Shown piece after piece: positions 1 through 5,896 of a stretch of DNA of 5,942 nt; the stretch's first letter is position 1, and every line of letters starts with the position of its first letter. This stretch comes from Magnetococcales bacterium (GTDB lineage: Bacteria > Pseudomonadota > Magnetococcia > Magnetococcales > Magnetaquicoccaceae). A program made the translations under genes and the position numbers. The stretch covers positions 1 to 5,942 of the forward strand of contig JADGCE010000152.1 of NCBI GenBank assembly GCA_015229095.1. Direction: 5' to 3'. The notes beneath the pieces are model-generated. The model saw nothing but the letters and a program-made list of their open reading frames with translations, did no database searches and was not told the origin of the DNA.

Positions 1-2
1 AA

Positions 3-77
3 TGGTGGGCGGCACAGGGTTCGAACCTGTGGCCCCTGCCGTGTGAAGGCAGTGCTCTCCCGCTGAGCTAGCCGCCC
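3..77 (-). tRNA. tRNA-Val, anticodon CAC, with encoded CCA
   Basis: Read on the minus strand, the sequence folds into a complete cloverleaf. The acceptor stem pairs GGGCGGC (71-77) with GCCGCCC (7-13), followed by discriminator A and a genomically encoded CCA at 3-5. The D arm has the GCTC...GAGC stem. The anticodon stem is CTGCC/GGCAG with a seven-base loop TTCACAC, which puts the anticodon CAC at 43-45, so it reads the valine codon GUG. The T arm is ACAGG-TTCGAAC-CCTGT. All stems pair perfectly, so the gene looks intact and functional. It is transcribed separately from the protein genes upstream, from a promoter at 98-126. Confidence 0.97.
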
Positions 78-97
78 GAAATGCCGAATACCGGGGG

Positions 98-126
98 AGG
101 ATAGCGGGAAAAAAAGATCCCGTCAA
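98..126 (-). promoter_or_regulatory. Sigma70-type promoter of tRNA-Val
   Basis: On the minus strand TTGACG (121-126, five of six matches to TTGACA) is followed by an exact 17-base spacer and TATCCT (98-103, four of six matches to TATAAT). Transcription would start near 91, giving a leader of about 14 bases before the tRNA 5' end at 77. The bases just after the -10 box are CCCCCGG. Such GC-rich discriminators are typical of stable-RNA promoters under stringent control by ppGpp. The spacer holds a T7 run flanked by CGGG/CCCG. Confidence 0.75.
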
Positions 127-185
127 GCCCTGCGCAGGGTTCCCCACCCATTTTTATCCGTCCACTCGCCCACCACCTCCAAAAA

Positions 186-1091
186 TCAAGAGGATGGTGC
201 CGCAGACACCGGCAGCACGGTTTGAAAATGTTTGACCGATTGATCCGCCGTCGTCACCGCCATGTTCAGGTGCAGTTGCCGGGGATGGGGCTGCCATGCC
301 ATGGTGGCCTGCCCCGATGCGGAGGCATGGGGAGCCTGCAACTGCAACGTGCGGCTGACCATCCGCTGGGCATCGATCACCGCCGCAACAGACAACCGAT
401 CCAGGCTCAACGGCGCACTCCCCATCCCCTGGGCAAAACCCATGGCACGCAGCACATCACCAAAAAAACCCGTCGGATCCGCCAACCCCGCCAAATGCCC
501 CACGCGCGGCTTACTCACCGTCGCGGAAAAGCTCTCCTGACCGGTGCCCGTCATCTCCAACTTCCGATAGCTCAAGGAACGGGGCTTACCCCCCTTGTTC
601 GACGCCAAGGGAATATGCTTCAACCGCAACGCGCCACTGCTCAACTGCCACTCCTTCTGCCCATTCAACCGGCCTGTCACCTGCTCCAACACCCCCTCCG
701 GGATGGTGGCACTGGCCAGTTGCAGGGTATACCCCTCCGGTGCAAGGGTAATCACCAAATCCTGCAAATCCAGATCATGAATCTCCACCTGCTCAAACAA
801 ACCATCCAATGCACCCTTGGCACCCGGCACTAGGCGCATGACCGCCGCAAAAATCTGCCTGGGCTCCCCGCGCGCCTGCTGCAAACGCAGCTCCCCCGCC
901 AAGGGCTGCAAACTCCGCAACACAATCTCACCGTTCATTTTCAGGTCGGGACGCTCTATCCGAATCTGCTGGGCCAGCAAGCCCCGCCCAGCGGGCAAAG
1001 AGGCAGCATCCTGGGAAAAAGCAACAACCGGTTGGATCAGCAACCCGAGCAGGGCAAGCCGTTTAACGAACCAGAATAAATAAATTTTCAT
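186..1091 (-). CDS. Secreted protein of unknown function, coupled to the Do-family protease
   Basis: This is a 301-residue protein that I do not recognise. It begins with a typical Sec signal peptide: K2, K10 and R11, then a hydrophobic core at about 12-24 and a likely cleavage A-F-S|Q after residue 26, so the mature protein should be periplasmic or outer-membrane associated. There is no lipobox cysteine and no later membrane segment. The mature part looks like alternating short beta strands (for example at about 98-128 and 145-185), loosely like AsmA/TamB-type repeats; that is an impression, not a domain match. There are no cysteines and no recognisable catalytic motif. Its ATG lies inside the end of the protease gene, a 29-bp overlap, preceded by a GGGG-type ribosome site, so translation is probably coupled. 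The product may serve the protease in the periplasm, but this is inferred only from position. No T-rich terminator follows the stop codon. Confidence 0.85.
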   Translation of the reverse strand: MKIYLFWFVKRLALLGLLIQPVVAFSQDAASLPAGRGLLAQQIRIERPDLKMNGEIVLRSLQPLAGELRLQQARGEPRQIFAAVMRLVPGAKGALDGLFEQVEIHDLDLQDLVITLAPEGYTLQLASATIPEGVLEQVTGRLNGQKEWQLSSGALRLKHIPLASNKGGKPRSLSYRKLEMTGTGQESFSATVSKPRVGHLAGLADPTGFFGDVLRAMGFAQGMGSAPLSLDRLSVAAVIDAQRMVSRTLQLQAPHASASGQATMAWQPHPRQLHLNMAVTTADQSVKHFQTVLPVSAAPSS

Positions 1092-2472
1092 CGCCCCGCC
1101 GAATGGTAAACAACACTTTGTGCCTGGCCTTTTTCAGTACGGACTTGAGGGTGGCCAGGGAGCTGACCTCCCGGCGATTGACCGCCAGAATCCAATCATC
1201 GGCCCGCAAACCCATCTCCCAGGCTGAACTGTCGGCCTCCACAGAGACCACGTGAACGCCGCTCTCCCCCTCCTTGCCCGGCTCACCGGTTGCCCCGTCG
1301 GCCACCTCCAACAGGCTGCCCTGCAACCGTCCATCCAACTGTTCACCAGGCACACGCGCCCGTTCCGGCTCGGAGATCAGCACGCTGACCTGTTTGACCG
1401 TACCATCCCGCAAAAACTCCAACTCGATCCGCTCCCCCGTGCGGGACAAACCGACTGTATTGTGCAAATCCGCCGTGCCATGGATGGGATGGCCGTTGGC
1501 CTTGACAACCACATCACCCCGTTGCAACCCCGCCTTTTCCGCCGAAGAGCCGGGCACAACCTGAACAATCACCGCCCCCTCCCTGCTTCCATTGGCAAAG
1601 GCATCCGCCAACTCGGCTGTCACATCCTGGGATTGAATGCCCAACACCCCCCGCTTGACCTCACCATACTGCAGCAACTGCTCCATGATGCGCCGCGCCA
1701 TATTGATGGGAATGGCAAAGCCGATGCCGACATTGCCCCCCCCACGGGCCAGGATCGCCGTGTTGATCCCGATCAACTCGCCCCGCAAATTGACCAAAGC
1801 CCCCCCGGAGTTGCCCGGATTGATCGAAGCATCCGTCTGGATAAAATCCTCATAGCCCTTGATGCCCAACCCTTTACGCCCCAGGGCACTGACAATGCCG
1901 GAGGTCACGGTCTGTCCCAGGCCGAAGGGATTGCCGATGGCCACCACAAAATCACCCACCCGCAACTGCTCGGAGTTGCCCAGGGGTAAATCCTGGAGAT
2001 TTTTGGCCGGCACCTGGATCACCGCCACATCGGTGGCCGCATCCACCCCCACCAGCCTGGCCTGGATGGAACGGCCATCCCGCAGGGTAACGGTAATCTG
2101 GTCCGCCTTGTCGATGACATGCTGGTTGGTCAGCACAATCCCCTTTTTGGCATCCACCACCACCCCGGAACCCAGACTTTTTTGTTCCCGCTCGCGACCG
2201 CTGCGCTGGTTGGGCAGGTTGAAAAATTGCCGGAAAAAGGGGTCCGAGAGGAGAGGATGTTCCGGCACCTGAATACGGGTGCTGGTGGCAATATTGACGA
2301 CGGCTGCAATGACGGGTTCGATCACATCGGCCAGAGTGGGCATGGGCTGGCCGTTGAGCTGTGCGGGCAAGGCAGAACCGGCCTGACCGGCGGGCACACC
2401 CGCAACAAACAGCAGCATGAGGCTTGCCACAACACCCGGCCAGACCCGCACTCTCCATCCGGATATGTTCAC
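1063..2472 (-). CDS. Do/DegQ-family periplasmic serine endoprotease (HtrA family)
   Basis: This is a 469-residue trypsin-like protease of the HtrA family, the usual length for DegP/DegQ. These proteins form oligomers in the periplasm, degrade misfolded envelope proteins and can act as chaperones. A signal peptide covers about residues 1-31 (R7, R9, hydrophobic 13-25). The protease domain follows, with the catalytic triad His118 (TNQHVI), Asp148 (ATDVAV) and Ser222 (GNSGGAL). PDZ1 spans about 275-368 with the carboxylate-binding RGVLGI at 274-279, and PDZ2 about 403-469. The LA-type linker before the protease core (about 80-100) is short, which favours DegQ over E. coli DegP, but I cannot fix the paralogue. 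There is no cysteine and no CXXCH, so it is not a haem-binding MamE-like protein. The start codon is GTG at 2472, overlapping the NUDIX stop as GTGA, with a strong GGGAGGG ribosome site at 2479-2485, six bases upstream. Confidence 0.97.
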   Translation of the reverse strand: MNISGWRVRVWPGVVASLMLLFVAGVPAGQAGSALPAQLNGQPMPTLADVIEPVIAAVVNIATSTRIQVPEHPLLSDPFFRQFFNLPNQRSGREREQKSLGSGVVVDAKKGIVLTNQHVIDKADQITVTLRDGRSIQARLVGVDAATDVAVIQVPAKNLQDLPLGNSEQLRVGDFVVAIGNPFGLGQTVTSGIVSALGRKGLGIKGYEDFIQTDASINPGNSGGALVNLRGELIGINTAILARGGGNVGIGFAIPINMARRIMEQLLQYGEVKRGVLGIQSQDVTAELADAFANGSREGAVIVQVVPGSSAEKAGLQRGDVVVKANGHPIHGTADLHNTVGLSRTGERIELEFLRDGTVKQVSVLISEPERARVPGEQLDGRLQGSLLEVADGATGEPGKEGESGVHVVSVEADSSAWEMGLRADDWILAVNRREVSSLATLKSVLKKARHKVLFTIRRGDENLFILVR

Positions 2473-2909
2473 GGCTCGCCCTCCCGCAACGGGGCGACAC
2501 GCCCCTCTTGCCGAAAGATCCGATAGTCCGCCAAAACCTGATCATGGTCAAACGCCAACCGGGTTGGCAACGCATCCAACGGCACGATACGAATATTTTT
2601 GGCGTCATCCGCTGCACAGGGCTCCCCGCGCGCCTCGGCAACAAAGACCGCCGTCACCGTGTGAAAACGGGGATCCCGTTCGGGTGCCGAATAGAGACCC
2701 AACAACACCTTGAGGGTGACAGAAAGGGAGGTCTCCTCCAGGGCTTCCCGGATGGCAGCATGCTCCAACCGCTCTCCCACCTCCATGAACCCGCCGGGAA
2801 TCGCCCAGCCATGGGGGGGATTTTTCCGTTCGATCAAGAGGATGGGACGGTCGGGACGATCCACCATTTCGATAATGATATCGGTCGCAATATGGGGTGT
2901 TGTGATCAT
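2469..2909 (-). CDS. NUDIX hydrolase, ADP-ribose pyrophosphatase type
   Basis: This cytosolic enzyme of about 146 residues should hydrolyse a nucleoside diphosphate linked to another group. Numbering is from the TTG at 2918; subtract 3 for the ATG start. The NUDIX box is at 43-65: G43, E49, then R57-E58-x-x-E61-E62, with the metal-binding Glu residues intact. The Gly usually found near the end of the box is Ser64. The stretch PGGFMEVGE before the box and the SAPERDPRFHTVT motif at about 78-90 resemble ADP-ribose pyrophosphatases of the MJ1149 type, so ADP-ribose is the best substrate guess. The start is ambiguous: ATG at 2909 lies 5 bases after the lipB stop with no clear ribosome site, while TTG at 2918 overlaps that stop as TTGA and has a weak AGAAG seven bases upstream. 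Either way it is coupled to lipB. Its stop overlaps the protease start by 4 bp. Confidence 0.93.
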   Translation of the reverse strand: MITTPHIATDIIIEMVDRPDRPILLIERKNPPHGWAIPGGFMEVGERLEHAAIREALEETSLSVTLKVLLGLYSAPERDPRFHTVTAVFVAEARGEPCAADDAKNIRIVPLDALPTRLAFDHDQVLADYRIFRQEGRVAPLREGEP

Positions 2910-2914
2910 GGAGG

Positions 2915-3607
2915 TCAAAGCCGCGCTTCTGTTGGCAAAGGGGGTAAAAGAGTGTGAATATCAAAAACGGCACGCAAGGCGTGCAAAACCTGCATCTCCA
3001 GGGTGTGGCGATCAACCGGCACCCCCAGATCGGCCAGTGAGGTGACGGGATGGTGCGGCAAACCACAGGGCACAATGCCACGGAACAGGTTCAGGTCGGG
3101 GGCACGGTTGAGGGCAAAGCCGTGGTAGGCAACCCCCCGATCGATCCGCACCCCCAAGGCGGCAATTTTGGCATCGCCTACCCAAACACCGGGATGACGG
3201 AGATGCCGCCGGGCCATGACACCGAAGAGAGCCAAGGTCTGAATGACCGTCTCTTCCAGGCGGAAAACATGGCGTCGTACCGACGTCAAGGCATGGGGAC
3301 GCAAATCACAGATGACATAGACAACCAACTGGCCGGGCCCGTGATAGGTCACCTGCCCTCCCCGATCGCTCTCCACGACCGGAACGACGGGAACATCTGC
3401 CAATGGCGGCAAAACATCCTGCCGCCGCCCCGAACGACCGATGGTATAAACCGACGGATGTTCCAGCAACAGGAGCTGATCGGTCACCGCAGCAGCCCCC
3501 TCACCTCCACTGCCCGCGAGAATGGCGGCCACCCGCTCCCTTTGCAACTGCAACGCCGCACCATAGTCCAGCAGATCATAACGACGCCACTGGACATCCG
3601 GGGTCAC
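2915..3607 (-). CDS. lipB: Lipoyl(octanoyl) transferase LipB
   Basis: The 230-residue enzyme transfers octanoyl from acyl carrier protein to the lipoyl domains of 2-oxoacid dehydrogenases and the glycine cleavage H protein, the first step of lipoate biosynthesis in the cytosol. All family signatures are present: LLLEHPSVYTIGRSG (46-60), the RGGQVTYHGPGQLVVY core (82-97), the catalytic Lys147 in GDAKIAALGVRI, HGFALN (162-167) and the catalytic Cys181 in GIVPCGL. The length fits the family (213 residues in E. coli). The start is GTG at 3607, 12 bp after the stop of the kinase-like gene, with AAGGG about 10 bases upstream, overlapping that stop. The lipoate synthase gene lipA, often a neighbour, is not in the window. 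An isolated lipB like this still needs LipA elsewhere in the genome. Confidence 0.98.
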   Translation of the reverse strand: MTPDVQWRRYDLLDYGAALQLQRERVAAILAGSGGEGAAAVTDQLLLLEHPSVYTIGRSGRRQDVLPPLADVPVVPVVESDRGGQVTYHGPGQLVVYVICDLRPHALTSVRRHVFRLEETVIQTLALFGVMARRHLRHPGVWVGDAKIAALGVRIDRGVAYHGFALNRAPDLNLFRGIVPCGLPHHPVTSLADLGVPVDRHTLEMQVLHALRAVFDIHTLLPPLPTEARL

Positions 3608-3619
3608 GAGCGGGCACCC

Positions 3620-4330
3620 TTACGCCGCAGGCTTGCCGTCGGGCACCTGGAAACCGGCCTCCTGCATGGCCATCACGATCAGACGAACCATCTGCTCCGG
3701 GGAATAAATGTCCGAATTGATCGTCAAATCGTAGCCATTGATCCGGGAGGGGTAGCGTTTGGCAACCTCCTCGTTAAACTTTTCCCGCTCTTTGTTGATC
3801 TTGCTGATCTCCCGCTCGGCGTCCGCCTTTTTCATCGACTTGGCTTCCATCAACCGTTTGCAGCAGACCTTCATGGAACCTTCCAGACGCACTCGGAAGG
3901 CGGCCCGCTCCGGCAGCAGCAGATGGGCGGCCCGACCGACGATCACGCCGCCCGAAGGACCAATCCCCACGATAATCTTGGCAACATAACGGAAATAACT
4001 GTCTTTGTTGGTGCTTTTTTTGGAAAAAAAGGCATGGACCATGTCATCCACCAGGGAGGTGACCCGCTCATCCAGGCGCTCCAGCAGGTGTTTGTCCCCC
4101 TTGGCCTCCTTGGTGATGGCATCCAGAAGCTTGCGGTCGTACAGAGGCACGGCCAGACGCTCCGACAGCAATTGAGCGGTCTCGGCGTCCGGGGTGCCGT
4201 AGAGACGCGCCAGGGTCACCAGAGGCTTGCCAGGGGGAGGAGATTTGCCTTTTTTGGGATCATCCACCGTATAGAGCCCCGATCCGACGATGGACTGCAC
4301 CATACCGAGTGTGACAGAGTGTTTCGCCAT
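3620..4330 (-). CDS. Cytidylate-kinase-like family protein with altered P-loop
   Basis: The 236-residue protein has the layout of the Cytidylate_kin2 family (PF13189-like): an N-terminal strand and P-loop region at about 37-65 (VTLARLYG... followed by LLSERLAVPLYDRKLLDAI), a GPSGGVIVGRAAHLLL segment at about 124-139, a helical Lys/Glu-rich lid at about 160-192, and a YDLTINSD segment near 200-207. Family members are P-loop kinases whose substrates are mostly unknown; CMP phosphorylation is only the namesake activity. The usual GSGG turn after the first strand is replaced here by YGTPDAE (44-50), which lacks the glycine-rich loop, so catalysis is doubtful. About 35 extra residues precede the core. 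I chose the ATG at 4330 because AGGA lies eight bases upstream (4339-4342). An in-frame ATG at 4351 would add seven residues but has no ribosome site. Confidence 0.88.
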   Translation of the reverse strand: MAKHSVTLGMVQSIVGSGLYTVDDPKKGKSPPPGKPLVTLARLYGTPDAETAQLLSERLAVPLYDRKLLDAITKEAKGDKHLLERLDERVTSLVDDMVHAFFSKKSTNKDSYFRYVAKIIVGIGPSGGVIVGRAAHLLLPERAAFRVRLEGSMKVCCKRLMEAKSMKKADAEREISKINKEREKFNEEVAKRYPSRINGYDLTINSDIYSPEQMVRLIVMAMQEAGFQVPDGKPAA

Positions 4331-4372
4331 TATTCCATTCCTATGTCCCATAGACCCGCGCCATTCTCAACG

Positions 4373-4399
4373 GTGGAGGCGACAAAACGCCGCCCCCAC
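4373..4399 (-). promoter_or_regulatory. Stable hairpin between ppk2 and the kinase-like gene
   Basis: On the minus strand, nine bases GTGGGGGCG (4391-4399) pair with CGCCTCCAC (4373-4381) around a nine-base loop, with a single G-U pair. That pair would be an A-C mismatch on the plus strand, so the fold favours minus-strand RNA. No T run follows, so it is not a standard intrinsic terminator. It lies 43 bases before the chosen start of the kinase-like gene. It may be a leader structure, an mRNA processing or stabilising element, or the 3' end structure of the ppk2 message. A second, weaker GCGGC/GCCGC stem lies at 4409-4431. No convincing promoter is visible in this spacer. Confidence 0.5.
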
Positions 4400-4466
4400 C
4401 AACCCACAGCGGCATGCCGTCTGAACGCCGCACGATCTGCCCGTTTTGCCACGGATACAAACGCCT

Positions 4467-5516
4467 TCAGTCGATACCCATCTCTTCCTGCACGGTCCGC
4501 ACGATGCGACGATCATAGTTCAGCAGCTTTTTGTTTTTGTCCTTGTAGTTCAGTCTGCTGAGAAAATATTTGATCCCTTCGATACGGGCGCGTTTTTTGT
4601 CATCCGACTTGATAATGGTCCAAGGGCACTCGGCCGTCGAGGAGTAAAAGAAGGTATCCTCCTTGGCCTTGGTATACTCTTCCCATTTATCCTGGGACTC
4701 CTTATCCACCGGGCTGAGTTTCCACTGTTTGAGAGGATCCACCATCCGACTGTTGAAGCGACGCAACTGCTCCTGCTTGGTCACCGAAAAATAAAACTTG
4801 AACAGGATGATGCCGGACTTGACCAGCATCCGTTCAAATTCGGGCACAGCCCGCAAAAACTCCCGCACCTCGGCCTCACTGCAAAAGCCCATCACCCGCT
4901 CCACGCCTGAGCGATTATACCAGCTGCGGTCACAGAGGACGATCTCCCCGGCCGAGGGAAGATGCTGGACATAGCGCTGGAAATACCATTGAGTCCGCTC
5001 TTTGTCCGTGGGTTTTTCCAGGGCAACGACCCGGCAACCACGGGGATTCATGTGTTCGATAAACCGTTTGATGGTTCCGCCTTTGCCGGAGGCATCCCGC
5101 CCCTCAAAGAGGGCAACAACCCGCAAACCATTCTCTTTCACCCAGTTTTGCATCTTGACCAGCTCGATATGCAACGGGGCGATCAGCTCCAGATATTCAG
5201 CCTCTTTCAACGATTTTACTTTGGGTGGAGCCGAACGATGGGCACTGCTGGAGCCACGACCAAGGACAATTTCGTCCGCACTGCTTTTGGCGGAACCAGC
5301 CGAAGAGGCCCTTTTCGGCGCCGTTCTCTTCTTCTCCGCGTCCTTGCTCTCGGTCGAAGGGGCCACCGCCTGCGCGTCACCCCCCTTGGCTTCTGTCACC
5401 CTGCGCCGGGATGCTCTGGGTTTGGTTGCGCCGGCACCCACCGCATCCACTACAGCCGCCTCCGTGGCATCCGTTTCAGGTTTGTCTTCCGTTTTGGCTC
5501 CTTTATTGTCCGTCAT
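4467..5516 (-). CDS. ppk2: Polyphosphate kinase 2 (PPK2, class I type)
   Basis: PPK2 enzymes use inorganic polyphosphate to phosphorylate nucleotides, mostly NDP to NTP in single-domain class I members. The 349-residue protein contains the complete PPK2 domain at about 103-335: Walker A GRDASGKGG (139-147), the ERTQWYFQRYVQHLP region (173-187), Walker B CDRSWYNRSGVERVMGFC (195-212), the lid region RRFNSRMVDPLKQWKLSP (252-269) and WTIIKSDDKKRARIEGI (299-315). Residues 1-100 are an unusual low-complexity tail rich in Ala, Lys, Arg, Ser, Thr and Glu, probably disordered; many class I enzymes have a shorter one. The ATG at 5516 has a GGGAG ribosome site six bases upstream (5523-5527) and a promoter about 100 bases upstream. 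The 136-bp gap to the next gene leaves open whether ppk2 is the first gene of the operon or a separate unit. ADP versus GDP preference cannot be told from sequence. Confidence 0.97.
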   Translation of the reverse strand: MTDNKGAKTEDKPETDATEAAVVDAVGAGATKPRASRRRVTEAKGGDAQAVAPSTESKDAEKKRTAPKRASSAGSAKSSADEIVLGRGSSSAHRSAPPKVKSLKEAEYLELIAPLHIELVKMQNWVKENGLRVVALFEGRDASGKGGTIKRFIEHMNPRGCRVVALEKPTDKERTQWYFQRYVQHLPSAGEIVLCDRSWYNRSGVERVMGFCSEAEVREFLRAVPEFERMLVKSGIILFKFYFSVTKQEQLRRFNSRMVDPLKQWKLSPVDKESQDKWEEYTKAKEDTFFYSSTAECPWTIIKSDDKKRARIEGIKYFLSRLNYKDKNKKLLNYDRRIVRTVQEEMGID

Positions 5517-5556
5517 GCCGCTCTCCCGGTAATTAGTGTAAGTTGATATGTGCAGT

Positions 5557-5602
5557 AAAAAAAACGTCCAGGCCCTTCATCTCCCGTCCACAGGAAAAGG
5601 CC
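5557..5602 (-). promoter_or_regulatory. Leader hairpin followed by T8 in the ppk2 5' untranslated region
   Basis: On the minus strand GGCCTTTTC (5594-5602) can pair with GAAGGGCC (5571-5578), with one bulge and one G-U pair, at the very start of the predicted transcript. Six bases later comes a run of eight Ts (5557-5564), and the ppk2 start codon is 40 bases further on. The arrangement resembles an intrinsic terminator or attenuator in the leader, but the gap between stem and T run is longer than usual, so this is a weak call. Confidence 0.35.
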
Positions 5603-5607
5603 ATTGA

Positions 5608-5636
5608 ATCATAGAGGGTCTCTCGCTCTTTGTCCA
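5608..5636 (-). promoter_or_regulatory. Sigma70-type promoter of ppk2
   Basis: On the minus strand TGGACA (5631-5636) is followed by a 17-base spacer and TATGAT (5608-5613). Each box matches the consensus at five of six positions and the spacing is optimal. Transcription would start near 5601, giving a leader of about 85 bases before the ppk2 ATG. This is the best promoter match upstream of the operon. Confidence 0.7.
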
Positions 5637-5874
5637 CCCATCATGTGACAATCGTTGCAACGCGAGGAGCACGGGGAGGGGGCCGGAGAGGGCAGAACAG
5701 GCCCCCGCATGGCCGTCACCCCCATGGGAACGGGCAAGAGGTGATCGATGAATTGAAAACGAAAAGAAATATTCACATCCAAACAGCCAAATATTAAACA
5801 ATTTTGATCAATAAAAATAATAAAAATAAAATATTTAATAATGATTTTAAATTTTTAATATTTTTTACCAAAAA

Positions 5875-5896
5875 AATAAACAATATATTGTTTATT
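5875..5896 (-). terminator. 22-bp perfect palindrome with adjoining T run
   Basis: The two arms AATAAACAATA and TATTGTTTATT form an uninterrupted palindrome of 22 bases. As RNA it gives a nine-base stem with loop TATA, containing a single G-C pair. On the minus strand the right arm runs into five more Ts before GG, which would suit the terminator of a minus-strand gene lying beyond the right edge. The stem is weak for a terminator, so an operator for a dimeric DNA-binding protein is an equal alternative. Confidence 0.4.

Noticed and set aside
128..139. 12-bp palindrome CCCTGCGCAGGG as terminator of the secreted-protein gene
   Set aside because: The hairpin loop would be only four GC bases, and the nearest T run is about 12 bases away inside the tRNA promoter spacer, too far for an intrinsic terminator.
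1252..1989. 245-codon open frame on the plus strand
   Set aside because: It is antisense to the protease catalytic and PDZ domains, with shadow-type composition and no motif.
1063..2472. Magnetosome protease MamE or MamO
   Set aside because: These are HtrA relatives, but MamE has CXXCH haem motifs, and neither that nor any other magnetosome gene is present. The intact triad and two PDZ domains fit an ordinary DegQ-like protease.
4015..4030. Slippery T7-GG-A7 tract inside the kinase-like gene
   Set aside because: The codons (TTT TTT TCC AAA AAA AGC) do not form a canonical slippery heptamer in frame, the reading frame is intact throughout, and seven-base runs are too short to argue for phase variation.
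3050..4561. 503-codon open frame on the plus strand
   Set aside because: It lies antisense to lipB and the kinase-like gene, both of which have clear family motifs. Its product is rich in His, Gln, Arg and Gly with no recognisable domain, as expected for a shadow frame in GC-rich DNA.
5577..5801. 74-codon open frame on the minus strand upstream of ppk2
   Set aside because: It needs a TTG start inside the AT-rich block with no ribosome site, runs through the ppk2 promoter, and its composition changes abruptly from AT-coded to GC-coded residues.
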